Below are positions 1 to 8,092 of a stretch of DNA of 64,000 nucleotides, piece by piece. Position numbers and translations under genes: made by a program. Where the stretch lies: positions 1-64,000 of the forward strand of contig ONXC01000003.1 of NCBI GenBank assembly GCA_900321715.1, in the 5' to 3' direction. The DNA is from an uncultured Bacteroidales bacterium. Lineage in GTDB: Bacteria > Bacteroidota > Bacteroidia > Bacteroidales > UBA932. Each line of letters opens with the position of its first letter. The first letter of the stretch is position 1. The notes below the pieces were generated by a model. That model saw only the letters and a program-made list of their open reading frames with translations, ran no database searches and was not told where the DNA came from.

Positions 1-2694
1 GTGCAGGCCGCGCTGCTCACGGATACGGTCGAAGATAACCACGTTATCGTTGATGGCGTAACCGATGATGGTAAGGATAGCGGCGATGAACGTCTGGTCT
101 ACATCCAGGTTGAACGGCAGGATACCGTTGAACAGGGAGAAGAAGCCGATGACGATGAGTGCGGTGTGTGCAAGTGACACAACGCCACCGAGACCCCAGG
201 TCCAGCCCTTGAAGCGAACTGCGATGTATGCGAAGATTGCAATGAGGGCAAGGAACACGGCGATGAATGCGCTGCGTGTGATATCGCGGGCGATGGTAGG
301 ACCAACTTTATCGGAGGAGATGATACCGTTGGGGTTCTCCAGGGTTGAGTTGAAATCGGCCAGCTGGATATCCTCAGAGTAGAAGCCCTTGAGAGCCTCA
401 TAGAGGAGGCCTTCAATTTCTGCATCTACCTCTGTGCTCTCTGAGCTGTTCTTGTACTGGGTGGTGATCTTCATCTGGGCGTCTCCACCGAACTGCTTCA
501 CCTCAACGGAGTACTGGTCAATGCCTTCTGCCTCAGCGGCGGCCTTGAACACATCCTCAACGGAAGCACGGACATCTTCTGCGGTGACGCTCTTGTCGAA
601 GCGCACGATGTAGGTACGGCCGCCGGTGAAGTCAACACCATAGCTGAAGCCCTTGAAGGCGATGGAAGCGATGGAGATGATGATGAGGGCGCCGGAAATC
701 ATGTAAGACCACTTCTTGAGGCCGATGAAATCTACCTTGGTGTTCTTGAGGATGTTCTGGGTGAGCTTGTTGGAAAGGGCAACGGTCTTGCCGGCCTTGA
801 TTCTGTCGTCGAAGATGATGCGGGTGACGAAGATGGAAGTAAGGACGGAAGTGATGATACCGATGATGAGGGTGGTAGCGAAGCCCTGGACAGGACCGGA
901 ACCAAAGATGTAGAGGATGATACCGGTGATGAGGGTGGTGAGCTGACCGTCAATGATAGCGCTGTAAGCGTTCTTGTAACCGTCATGTACTGCAAGCGAG
1001 AAGCCCTTGCCTGCTGCAAGCTCTTCCTTGATGCGCTCATAGATGATAACGTTGGCATCCACGGCCATACCGAGGGTCAGGACCAGACCGGCGATACCGG
1101 GCAGGGTAAGGACGGCGCCGAAGCTTACGAGCACACCGAAGAGAAGGAGGACGTTGCACAGAAGAGCAACATCTGCGATGAGACCTGCGCCCTGGTAGAA
1201 GAATACCATGTAGATGAGCACAAGGCAGAATGCGATGAGGAAGCTGATGAGACCGGCACGGATTGATGCGCTACCGAGTGAAGGACCAACCACCTGCTCC
1301 TGGATGATGGTTGCAGGGGCGGGGAGCTTACCGGATTTGAGCACGTTTGCAAGGTCTTCGGCTTCCTGGACGTCGAAGTTACCGGTGATCTCAGAGGAAC
1401 CGCCGGTGATCTCTGTGTTGACGGTAGGATAGGAATATACAAGACCGTCGAGGACGATAGCGACCTGCTTGCCGATATTGTCCTTGGTGAGGCGGGCCCA
1501 GATGGAGGCGCCTTCTGCGTTCATGGTCATGGACACTGAAGGAGCGCCGTTACCGCCGTTCTGAGCACCGTTGAAGTTAACACGTGCGTCTGTGACTACG
1601 CCGCCGTCAAGGGGAGCCTTGCCGTCACGGGAAGTGGCCTTGATGGCTACCAGCTCATACAGGTTTGAACCCTGCACATACTCTGTGGGCTTCACGGACC
1701 ACATGCCACGGAAGCCCTGGGGAAGGACGTCGGAGGCCATTGCAAGGTACTTGTTGACGGTGGTGGTGTCAATGCCGGCTGCGAAACCGAGGCATGCGGT
1801 GTTCCAACCTGAAGGGGAGAATACCTGGAACAGGGGATTGGCCACGAGGGTGCTGTCACTGAGGTTTCCAAGGATCTCTGCCACGCGGGCGTCTACGGCA
1901 TAGAGGTCTACCTCATTGCCCTGGAATGTGGGCCAGAACTCAAGGGATGCGGTGCCCTGGAGGAGCTTACGCACACGCTCAGGGTCTTTCACGCCGGGGA
2001 GTTCGATGAGGATCTTGCCGGAGTTACCCACCTGCTGGATGTTGGGCTGGGTTACGCCGAAACGGTCAATACGGTTACGGAGGACGTTGAAGGAGTTGTC
2101 AACGGCGCTCTTGGCCTCTGCGCGGATAACGGAGATTACCTGGGCGTTGGTGGCGTCGTTGGCTACCTTGTCACGGAGCTCATAGGTGGCGAAGACCTCT
2201 GCCAGACGGCGGCCGGGGGCAACCTGCTCCCAGGCCTCTGCGAACAGGCCGATGAAGTCTGCGCTGGAGTTCACGTTACTAGCCTTTGCCTGAGCAAGAG
2301 CTGCAACGAAATCAGGGTCTGAGCTGTTTCCGGAAAGAGCCTTCACGAGGTCTTCCAGCTGAACCTGCAGCATGACGTTCATACCGCCCTTGAGGTCCAG
2401 ACCCAGGTTGATTTCCTTTTCCTTGGTGCTCTTGTAGGTGTAACCGAGGAATACCTTCTCATTGGAGATAGAGTCAATGTATGCCCTATTCCTGATGTTT
2501 GCCACAGAATCTGCAACGTACTCACGTACCTCTGCGGCGGTGTTGTTTGCTTCAACGAAAAGCTGTGCCTGCTCTTCTGCGTACTTGGCAGCCTTCTTCT
2601 CCTGGATGCGGGTTACCGCGGTAAAGGAGAGCTGCCAGATGCTGGCAATGGCAAGCATAATCGCTACAAATCTGATCCAACCTTTGCTTTGCAT
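1..2694 (-). CDS. secDF: Protein translocase SecDF fusion, 3' end cut by window edge
   Basis: Fused SecD-SecF, the proton-driven inner-membrane accessory of the Sec translocase that helps pull secreted proteins into the periplasm. The minus-strand frame from the ATG at 2694 is open for 898 codons to base 1, so about 100 C-terminal residues are missing. The N-terminus has one membrane segment (WIRFVAIMLAIASIWQLSF), followed by the SecD motif NLGLDLKGGMNV near residue 95-106. The SecF half carries GVDFTGGRTYIVRF (about bases 595-650), and the last visible residues NDNVVIFDRIRE match the conserved SecF membrane region. Fusion of the two halves is usual in Bacteroidetes. The gene appears transcribed alone, divergently from the 2838 gene, with a TAnnTTTG promoter element about 70 bp upstream. 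Identification is firm. Confidence 0.96.
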   Translation of the reverse strand, partial: MQSKGWIRFVAIMLAIASIWQLSFTAVTRIQEKKAAKYAEEQAQLFVEANNTAAEVREYVADSVANIRNRAYIDSISNEKVFLGYTYKSTKEKEINLGLDLKGGMNVMLQVQLEDLVKALSGNSSDPDFVAALAQAKASNVNSSADFIGLFAEAWEQVAPGRRLAEVFATYELRDKVANDATNAQVISVIRAEAKSAVDNSFNVLRNRIDRFGVTQPNIQQVGNSGKILIELPGVKDPERVRKLLQGTASLEFWPTFQGNEVDLYAVDARVAEILGNLSDSTLVANPLFQVFSPSGWNTACLGFAAGIDTTTVNKYLAMASDVLPQGFRGMWSVKPTEYVQGSNLYELVAIKATSRDGKAPLDGGVVTDARVNFNGAQNGGNGAPSVSMTMNAEGASIWARLTKDNIGKQVAIVLDGLVYSYPTVNTEITGGSSEITGNFDVQEAEDLANVLKSGKLPAPATIIQEQVVGPSLGSASIRAGLISFLIAFCLVLIYMVFFYQGAGLIADVALLCNVLLLFGVLVSFGAVLTLPGIAGLVLTLGMAVDANVIIYERIKEELAAGKGFSLAVHDGYKNAYSAIIDGQLTTLITGIILYIFGSGPVQGFATTLIIGIITSVLTSIFVTRIIFDDRIKAGKTVALSNKLTQNILKNTKVDFIGLKKWSYMISGALIIISIASIAFKGFSYGVDFTGGRTYIVRFDKSVTAEDVRASVEDVFKAAAEAEGIDQYSVEVKQFGGDAQMKITTQYKNSSESTEVDAEIEGLLYEALKGFYSEDIQLADFNSTLENPNGIISSDKVGPTIARDITRSAFIAVFLALIAIFAYIAVRFKGWTWGLGGVVSLAHTALIVIGFFSLFNGILPFNLDVDQTFIAAILTIIGYAINDNVVIFDRIREQRGLH

Positions 2695-2766
2695 TGTTTT
2701 TGTATTTTTAGTTTAATATTTTGGCATATTTCTTGGCGTCAGTAGACACCACGGCAAAATAGGTTG

Positions 2767-2774
2767 CAAATTTA
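2767..2774 (-). promoter_or_regulatory. Bacteroidetes-type -7 promoter element for secDF
   Basis: On the minus strand this reads TAAATTTG, an exact match to the Bacteroides -7 consensus TAnnTTTG, and lies about 73 bp upstream of the secDF start in a 143-bp divergent intergenic region. No experimental start site is available. Confidence 0.55.
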
Positions 2775-2815
2775 CGATTTTTTTCTGAATTAACAGCTTT
2801 CTCACAACTATTTCT

Positions 2816-2823
2816 TAATTTTG
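2816..2823 (+). promoter_or_regulatory. Bacteroidetes-type -7 promoter element for the 2838 gene
   Basis: TAATTTTG matches TAnnTTTG and ends 14 bases before the ATG at 2838, so the predicted 5' leader would be about 10 nt or less. It faces away from the secDF promoter in the same gap. Confidence 0.55.
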
Positions 2824-2837
2824 CAGGCTACATTTGA

Positions 2838-4250
2838 ATGACGTTAAGGAGAATCGGCATATCTGTCCTACTTTTTACCGCAGGCTTTAGCCTGTGGGGG
2901 CAGAGCCTGTCCAAGGGCGACAGCCTCATGATGGAGTGCCGGTTTGAAGCCGCCATGTGGGCGTTTTTGCAGGCCCGTGACGATAAAGGAGTGGAACGCG
3001 CACAGTATGCCATGAGCATGGCCGATTTCTGCGCCGCGCCGCATGTGGTTGCAAAAAAACGCTTTTCCAGAAAAGACTTTTTCCTGTACTATCCGCTTAA
3101 GCCTCAGGCATGGAGAAACGGCCCTTCGGGGCTTGCCTATGTGCCAGGGGGCTCAAAAGAGGTGTTTTTCAGCGCGCCGGACAAGGCCGGAAGCCCCAGC
3201 ATATTCACTTCCCGCGACCAGGACAGCCTGTGGAGCGCCCCCAGGCTTCTTGGAGAGGCTTTCGTGAGTTCCGGCAGCGAGGTTTTCCCCATGCTTGGCG
3301 CGGACGGAAAGACCCTCTATTTTGCCTCCGACGGCCTTGCGGGGTTGGGCGGATTTGACATCTTCTCCTCCACCTGGGACGCGGAGGCGGGCCGATGGGG
3401 GGATCCCGTGAATATGGGCTTCCCGTTCAATTCCCCCGCCGACGACTACCTGATGGCGGATTCCGCCGACGGTGAGTACACGCTCTTTGCCTCAAACAGG
3501 GATTGCGCGCCGGACAGCGTGACGGTATACGTGCTGGATTATGAGAAAACCTTTGCCCGGTCGGCTGTAAGGGATGGATCGGCCCTAAAAAAACTGATGG
3601 AACTTGCGCCCGTGTCTGACCCAACCCGCATTGACAACGACGCCGCCGTGGAAGATTTCACAACTGGAAACGCCACCACCCAGCGGTATATGAAAAAGAT
3701 GGAGGAATCCCGCGCGCTGATGGACTCCATAAGCCGTCACATGATGCCGGGAGATACGCTTCTGAATATATTCAGGGCCAAATTGGCGCTGGTATCGGCC
3801 GAACTCCGCGAAGTGGAGATGAGCTTCCTCATGAACGGCGCCGTAGGCTTTGAGGAGGACAAGGAGGTTGCAGGTGCGGAACTTGGCTATACCTTTGCCA
3901 GGGGCTCCCTGGGGCCGGATTTCAAGCCAAAGTTTGCAGCCAAGGAGGCGGCACAGTCTTTCCGCGTGGCGCCGGTGGGCCGATTTGCCCAGGACAACAC
4001 CCTGCCGCCGGGTCTTGTGTATCAGATCCTGCTGTTTGACTCCCCCACCCACGCAGACCTTGAGGACATAAAAGGACTCACACCCGTCTACGAGAGACTG
4101 GGCGTGAATCTACGTTACAATTACTATGTGGGCATGTTTTCTTCCTATGACGATGCCCTTGAGGAGCTGAATGTGGTGCGCCTTCTGGGATTCCCCAAGG
4201 CCCGCATCACGGCGTGGCAGGACGGAAGGGCAGTACCCGCAAGACTATAA
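2838..4250 (+). CDS. Secreted PD40 beta-propeller protein with SPOR-like C-terminus
   Basis: A 470-residue exported protein of unknown exact role. It has a signal peptide (ISVLLFTAGFSLWGQ), a short helical region with TPR-like spacing, then PD40/WD40-like propeller blades. DGKTLYFASDGLAGLGGFDIFSSTWD is the typical PD40 signature, at about residues 155-180. The last ~85 residues (VYQILLFDSP...YYVGMFSSYDDALEELNVVRLLGF) resemble a SPOR fold, which in other proteins binds denuded peptidoglycan. Bacteroidetes encode many PD40 periplasmic or outer-membrane-associated proteins linked to envelope or secretion complexes, but nothing here ties this one to a system. It converges with dsbD, the two stop codons overlapping by 6 bp. 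The family-level call is moderate and the SPOR assignment is tentative. Confidence 0.7.
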   Translation: MTLRRIGISVLLFTAGFSLWGQSLSKGDSLMMECRFEAAMWAFLQARDDKGVERAQYAMSMADFCAAPHVVAKKRFSRKDFFLYYPLKPQAWRNGPSGLAYVPGGSKEVFFSAPDKAGSPSIFTSRDQDSLWSAPRLLGEAFVSSGSEVFPMLGADGKTLYFASDGLAGLGGFDIFSSTWDAEAGRWGDPVNMGFPFNSPADDYLMADSADGEYTLFASNRDCAPDSVTVYVLDYEKTFARSAVRDGSALKKLMELAPVSDPTRIDNDAAVEDFTTGNATTQRYMKKMEESRALMDSISRHMMPGDTLLNIFRAKLALVSAELREVEMSFLMNGAVGFEEDKEVAGAELGYTFARGSLGPDFKPKFAAKEAAQSFRVAPVGRFAQDNTLPPGLVYQILLFDSPTHADLEDIKGLTPVYERLGVNLRYNYYVGMFSSYDDALEELNVVRLLGFPKARITAWQDGRAVPARL

Positions 4251-6146
4251 GTCAAGGAACTCCACGAAGCCGTCCGTGCTGAGATTGTACCCTCGGGGCC
4301 CCCGGATGGTATTTCCCTCAGAATCCAGAATGAAATAATTGGGCTGGGCGTTAACCCCGAAGCGCTCCAGGACCATATGGGAATTAACCCTTCCAACGTC
4401 TTTCAGAACCTTTCCTTCCGGGGTTGTGACCCATTTGTCCTCCGGGAGCGGAGTTTTGTCGTCCACATAGAGTGAAACAATTACATAATCCCTTCTGAGG
4501 CGCTCCAGGACACGGGGGTCGCTCCACACGCGGGCCTCCATCTCACGGCAGTTCACGCAGCCGTGGCCAGTGATGTCCACAAACACCTTCTTCCCCTGCG
4601 CTGCCGCGGCGGCGATGCCGTCTTCAAGATTGTCGTAGCCCGTGAGGCCGTGAGGAAGGGACACGCCGGAGGTTTCCGGCAAGGCCACAGTCTTTGGCTC
4701 AACAACCCCCACAGGCGGAGCGTATGTGCCCAGCACAAAGTCCTGGGTCTGGATGGGCGGAAGATAGCCGCTGAGTGCCTTGAGGGGCGCTCCCCACATT
4801 CCGGGAATCAAGTACACCACAAAGGCGAAATCGGCAATTACAAGCGCCAGCCGGCCCACGGAAATGTATTCCAGGGGGGAGTCGTGCTTGAAGCGGATCT
4901 TGCCAAGGAGGTACAGGCCGAGGAGGGTGAATACCACTATCCAGATGGCAAGGTAAACCTCCCTGTCAAGGATGTGCCAGTGGTAGGTTTGGTCTGCCAC
5001 GGAAAGGAATTTGAGGCCGAGGGCTATTTCCACGAAGCCCAGCACCACCTTCACGCTGTTGAGCCATCCGCCGCTCTTTGGAAGTTTTGTAAGGATGGAG
5101 GGGAACAGCGCCAGAAGCGCAAAGGGCAGGGCAAAGGCAATACTGAAAGCCAGCATTGTGACCATGGGTGCCCAGAATTCTCCCTGGGTGCTCTTGATAA
5201 GGACCGTCCCCACGATGGGACCGGTGCAGCTGAAACTCACAAGGACCAGCGTAAGGGCAAGGAAAAATATGCCCAGAAGGCCGCCCTTGCCGCTCTTTTC
5301 ATCGGCCTTGGTGGTCCAACTTGCAGGAAGCGTTATCTCAAACGCGCCAAAGAAGGACGCCGCAAACACCATGAAAATCACAAAGAATATGATGTTGGGG
5401 AGCCAGTGGGTTGCCAGCCAGTTGAATATATCGGCCGTGATGGTTTCCCCGCCAAGGGCCCACGTAAGGCCGATTATCACGCAGATGGGAACGGTGTACA
5501 GAAGCACTATGAAAAGGCCGTACATGGCGGCGTTGACGCGCCCCTTGGCGGCCGATCCGCTCCTTTTCAGGAAGAAGGAAACGGTCATGGGGACCATGGG
5601 GAAAACGCAGGGCGTCAGGAGCATCAAGAAGCCCCAGAGGATGGCTTCAAGGACAAGGCTCCAGAGGCTGCCGCCGGAGGAGGCCGATGCCCCTTTCACT
5701 TGAATGGTTGTCTCAAAATCTGCGGGAGGAAGGCAGTTTCCATTGTTGCAGGCCTGCCATTCTATGGCCACATTCACATCACAGGGGCCCTCCTGAAGGG
5801 TTTGGATGCGCTGGACAATGACCACGGGGGACTGGCAGGTGCCTATCTCCAAGCGGAAGATGTCGTCGTACTCCTTATCCACCTTGGATGTGATCTCCGC
5901 GGGAGAAACGGCTTCTATGGCGTCTCCCGTAACGGAAAACACCGTTGGGTTAGGACCTAGTTCGTATTCCTGAAGGTCGTAGATGTGCCAGCCGGCCTGG
6001 ATAGTGGCCTGGGCCTTTATCTCATAGACGTTCTTTTTCACCTTTTTGGCGCTCACCTCCCACGTCACGGGGTTCTGGGGCTGCGCCTTTGCGGGTGCAA
6101 TGAAGGCCAGAAGGGCCGATATAATGATGACGGTTCTTTTAAGCAT
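4245..6146 (-). CDS. dsbD: Thiol:disulfide interchange protein DsbD
   Basis: Inner-membrane reductase that passes electrons from cytoplasmic thioredoxin to periplasmic disulfide and cytochrome-maturation partners. The 633 residues show a signal peptide and an N-terminal alpha domain with a CNNGNC pair (about Cys133/138). The polytopic beta domain has LLTPCVFPM (Cys about 180) and SFSCTGPIVG, the two membrane cysteines of the family. The C-terminal thioredoxin-like gamma domain has GCVNC near residues 529-532. All three cysteine pairs are present, so the protein should be active. The start at 6146 lies 3 bp after the stop of the upstream YhhN gene, implying a two-gene operon. It overlaps the convergent 2838 gene by 6 bp. 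Identification is firm. Confidence 0.95.
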   Translation of the reverse strand: MLKRTVIIISALLAFIAPAKAQPQNPVTWEVSAKKVKKNVYEIKAQATIQAGWHIYDLQEYELGPNPTVFSVTGDAIEAVSPAEITSKVDKEYDDIFRLEIGTCQSPVVIVQRIQTLQEGPCDVNVAIEWQACNNGNCLPPADFETTIQVKGASASSGGSLWSLVLEAILWGFLMLLTPCVFPMVPMTVSFFLKRSGSAAKGRVNAAMYGLFIVLLYTVPICVIIGLTWALGGETITADIFNWLATHWLPNIIFFVIFMVFAASFFGAFEITLPASWTTKADEKSGKGGLLGIFFLALTLVLVSFSCTGPIVGTVLIKSTQGEFWAPMVTMLAFSIAFALPFALLALFPSILTKLPKSGGWLNSVKVVLGFVEIALGLKFLSVADQTYHWHILDREVYLAIWIVVFTLLGLYLLGKIRFKHDSPLEYISVGRLALVIADFAFVVYLIPGMWGAPLKALSGYLPPIQTQDFVLGTYAPPVGVVEPKTVALPETSGVSLPHGLTGYDNLEDGIAAAAAQGKKVFVDITGHGCVNCREMEARVWSDPRVLERLRRDYVIVSLYVDDKTPLPEDKWVTTPEGKVLKDVGRVNSHMVLERFGVNAQPNYFILDSEGNTIRGPRGYNLSTDGFVEFLDL

Positions 6147-6149
6147 ACG

Positions 6150-6830
6150 CTATTTTTTATCGGCCTTGAAAAGGCGCACGCCGCCCCAGGCAAGGAGGCT
6201 CTGGGCGGCAACGTAGGTTACCATTACAAGGAATTCCAGGATTACTTTTGCGCCATGGAAGGTCTGAACGGCGATGAGGCTGTCGGAGAGGGCGAAGAGC
6301 ACGGCGCCCACGGCGAGGATAATCCAGGTGGCTTTGTTCTTTTCACGGATAACTCCGGCGAGGGCGCTCCAGATAAGGAGCATCAGCATCATTCCGTACA
6401 CAGCGAACGGCACCAGGAAGGTTCCCTCAACGCCGATTGCCATAAGAAGGCCTGCGGTTGCCGCTACCATCACCACAACTGCCAGAACCCACTGGGCGGG
6501 CTTCAGGCCCTTCCAACTGCGGCCGCCGAAGTTTATGCAGTAGAAGATGTGGCCTACGAGGAAGCATACCAGCCCGCACGCGAATGTGGGGAAGCCGTCC
6601 GGGATGAGGAGGATGTCTCCGGCTGCGCCAAGAAGCTGGGCTATGACAAGAAGACGGATTGTTCTTGATTCCATCCCTCCTGCCGCCGCCACGGTTGTGA
6701 GGGCGATAAGGGGAAGAAGGGCGGGCTTTACGATTGCTGCAATGGGGGCGTTACCAAACCAGCGTGCCACAAAGTTCACAAGAGCGGCTACAAGAAGCGC
6801 TACGGCGGGGATGATCCAGGACTTTTTCAT
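6150..6830 (-). CDS. YhhN/TMEM86-family membrane protein (lysoplasmalogenase-like)
   Basis: A 226-residue polytopic membrane protein of the YhhN family, whose animal members (TMEM86) hydrolyse the vinyl-ether bond of lysoplasmalogens. The bacterial role is largely unproven. The family core is visible as GDILLIPDGFPTFACGLVCFLVGHIFYCINF (about residues 75-105), and eight or so hydrophobic segments fill the rest. The frame is open upstream to 6857, but the ATG at 6830 (MKKSWIIPAVALLV) gives a natural N-terminus and is preferred. It lies immediately upstream of dsbD with 3 bp between them, so the two are probably co-transcribed. The family call is good; the substrate is unknown. Confidence 0.75.
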   Translation of the reverse strand: MKKSWIIPAVALLVAALVNFVARWFGNAPIAAIVKPALLPLIALTTVAAAGGMESRTIRLLVIAQLLGAAGDILLIPDGFPTFACGLVCFLVGHIFYCINFGGRSWKGLKPAQWVLAVVVMVAATAGLLMAIGVEGTFLVPFAVYGMMLMLLIWSALAGVIREKNKATWIILAVGAVLFALSDSLIAVQTFHGAKVILEFLVMVTYVAAQSLLAWGGVRLFKADKK

Positions 6831-6877
6831 ATTCAAGGTCAAATTTTGGCTAAACATACAAATTATTTTTCAAAAAC

Positions 6878-6907
6878 TTGCGCTTTGAGTAAAAATTCGT
6901 ATCTTTG
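6878..6907 (+). promoter_or_regulatory. Promoter of tRNA-Ser, near-consensus -33/-7
   Basis: TTG at 6878-6880, 19 bp, then TATCTTTG at 6900-6907: both Bacteroides promoter elements with canonical spacing. The tRNA begins 41 bp after the -7 element. Confidence 0.7.
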
Positions 6908-6948
6908 CAGTCCCGCTTCACCGCGGGAGTTTCAAACGCTTTAAGCCC

Positions 6949-7037
6949 GGAGGGGTGGGTGAGTGGCTGAAACCAGCAGTTTGCTAAACTGCCGTACGGG
7001 TCATTCTGTACCGGGGGTTCGAATCCCCCCTCCTCCG
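6949..7037 (+). tRNA. tRNA-Ser (anticodon GCT)
   Basis: An 89-nt class II tRNA. The acceptor arm GGAGGGG pairs with CTCCTCC (one G-T). The anticodon loop reads TTGCTAA with GCT at 6983-6985, followed by a long variable arm of the serine type. The T-arm is GGGGG-TTCGAAT-CCCCC. The discriminator is G and the 3' CCA is not encoded. It decodes AGC/AGU serine codons. It has its own promoter and terminator, so it is an independent unit. Confidence 0.95.
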
Positions 7038-7044
7038 CAAAAAA

Positions 7045-7076
7045 ACGCCTTACAGACATCTGTAGGGCGTTTTTTT
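7045..7076 (+). terminator. Rho-independent terminator of tRNA-Ser
   Basis: A stem of about 10-11 bp (ACGCCTTACAG with CTGTAGGGCGT, one T-G pair and a small loop) followed by seven T residues, starting 8 nt after the tRNA. Confidence 0.85.
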
Positions 7077-7148
7077 CATTTCTACCAGATCTATGTCCTA
7101 CGCTTATGGGGCAGCGCTTCTGAATCCGGCTTCTTCTGGCATCCCGCT

Positions 7149-7276
7149 CCTTATTGTTCTCCCCTTGCGGTGGAAGCTAAATGGCTGATTTATAGCTTAT
7201 TCTGGATTCTTCTCCCAGAAATATTTCTGGGAGAAGATTCTATAAACGCCTGATTAACAAGGCATTAGCCCCCACT
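7149..7276 (+). repeat. Palindromic intergenic repeat, copy 1
   Basis: The copy has a conserved left flank (CCTTATTGTTCTCCCC), a left terminal arm GGTGGAAGCTAA (7169-7180) and a degenerate right arm TTAGCCCCCAC (7265-7275). In the middle is a perfect 28-bp palindrome (7209-7236, half-arm CTTCTCCCAGAAAT). The same flank, arm and central hairpin recur at 57935-58062 in opposite orientation, and the arms recur at 7511-7553. It encodes no protein and has MITE- or REP-like organisation. The type is inferred. Confidence 0.7.
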
Positions 7277-7294
7277 GGGGTTTTTGCCTTTTAT

Positions 7295-7302
7295 TATCTT
7301 TG
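7295..7302 (+). promoter_or_regulatory. Orphan -7-like element upstream of the Abi-like fragment
   Basis: TATCTTTG matches TAnnTTTG, 110 bp upstream of the small reading frame at 7412. It could be the surviving promoter of a deleted gene. A chance match is possible in AT-rich DNA. Confidence 0.35.
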
Positions 7303-7411
7303 ACACCGCGAATGGATAAAACAAAACCCGCGCGTTTGATTTCTCAGGGACGCACGGGGATTCCACTGCAAATATATGAACAATTATTAAACTTTCAAAT
7401 ATTTATACAAA

Positions 7412-7495
7412 ATGAAATACGCAGAGTATGAGGTAGCGTTCTCTCCAGCAAGGCTAATTCCACATAAACTACTAAATAAGATAGATTTACTTTAG
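7412..7495 (+). pseudogene. Fragment resembling N-terminus of an Abi-type gene
   Basis: A 27-codon reading frame, MKYAEYEVAFSPARL then unrelated residues and a stop. From memory of the family, the first 15 residues look like the start of Abi-like abortive-infection proteins common in Bacteroidetes (M-x-Y-x-x-Y-E-x-A-x-S-x-x-R-L). The rest of that ~300-residue protein is absent. It sits between two copies of the palindromic repeat and behind a possible promoter, as expected for a decayed defence gene. The match is short, so the call is weak. The remainder of 7077-7559 outside the two repeats shows nothing else recognisable. Confidence 0.3.
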
Positions 7496-7510
7496 TTCGG
7501 CCTCTTTGCT

Positions 7511-7553
7511 GGTGGAAGCCAAGTGGTTGATATACATACACTTAGCCTCCACC
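7511..7553. repeat. Palindromic intergenic repeat, short copy 2
   Basis: A 43-bp hairpin made of the two terminal arms only: GGTGGAAGCCAA at 7511-7522 and TTAGCCTCCACC at 7542-7553, pairing over about 15 bp with G-T wobbles around a short AT-rich loop. It lacks the central palindrome of the long copies. It lies 6 bp from the 3' end of the leftward 7560 gene but has no T-tract, so terminator function is doubtful. Confidence 0.65.
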
Positions 7554-7559
7554 CGGGGA

Positions 7560-8006
7560 TTATCTTCCGGCCTTCTTGAAGAGGTCTTTCTGGAAGCCTT
7601 TCTCTATAACGGTGCTGATGCAGGTGCTGGTGCTGCGGAAGCCGTTGAACATGGTTGCATCGGCCTTGTAGGTTTTGCTCTCCCAAAGTTCGTTGCCTTC
7701 CTTGTCAAGGACAGAGGGGGTAAGCCAGGTGCGGGGGCTGTTGAAGACCATCTTCTTCTTAGCCTCTACACGGAGGGTGAAATCGGCCTCTGAAGCCTCT
7801 GAAACGCACACCCAGGCGCCTGCGGCAGCAAGTTCCCTGGTGACGTCCTCAATCTCGTCCTGGGGGATGGGGTGATCGTCGTCGTTGACAATCTCAACAT
7901 AAACTTTATTGCCGGGAGCAACTGCCTCCTTGAGGGTTGTCTGGGCAAGGGCGTTGGTGCAAATTAGACCCAGAGCCACTGCCAGAATGGATTTCAATGC
8001 TTTCAT
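7560..8006 (-). CDS. Secreted protein of unknown function, 148 aa
   Basis: It has a cleavable signal peptide (MKALKSILAVALGLICTNALAQ) and a mature domain of about 126 residues with alternating strands and helices. I see no catalytic motif or lipobox. The text VEIVNDDDHPIPQDEIEDVTRELAAAGAWVCVSEASEADFTLRVEAKKK loosely recalls small periplasmic domains that pair a conserved strand with an ADF/ADY motif, such as LpoB/CsgG-like proteins, but the similarity is too weak to assign. It is monocistronic between the repeat patch and the Sel1/TPR gene. The function is unknown; that it is a real exported protein is well supported by the signal peptide and codon pattern. Confidence 0.7.
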   Translation of the reverse strand: MKALKSILAVALGLICTNALAQTTLKEAVAPGNKVYVEIVNDDDHPIPQDEIEDVTRELAAAGAWVCVSEASEADFTLRVEAKKKMVFNSPRTWLTPSVLDKEGNELWESKTYKADATMFNGFRSTSTCISTVIEKGFQKDLFKKAGR

Positions 8007-8092
8007 CGAATTAAATATTTAATTATTAAATCTTTTCGTTACAAAGATTATGCGAAGGTAAGAAAAATTTGCAATGTGGCCGCAAAATGCGG

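Noticed and set aside
4563-5960. A 465-codon plus-strand open frame opposite dsbD, and other long antisense frames (28551-29441, 54657-55316, 61271-61918)
   Set aside because: They mirror strongly conserved genes on the other strand and have no family features of their own. Long antisense frames are expected from the codon bias.
7511-7553. Hairpin as the terminator of the 7560 gene
   Set aside because: There is no T-tract on either strand, and its arms match the intergenic repeat family, so it is better explained as a repeat copy.
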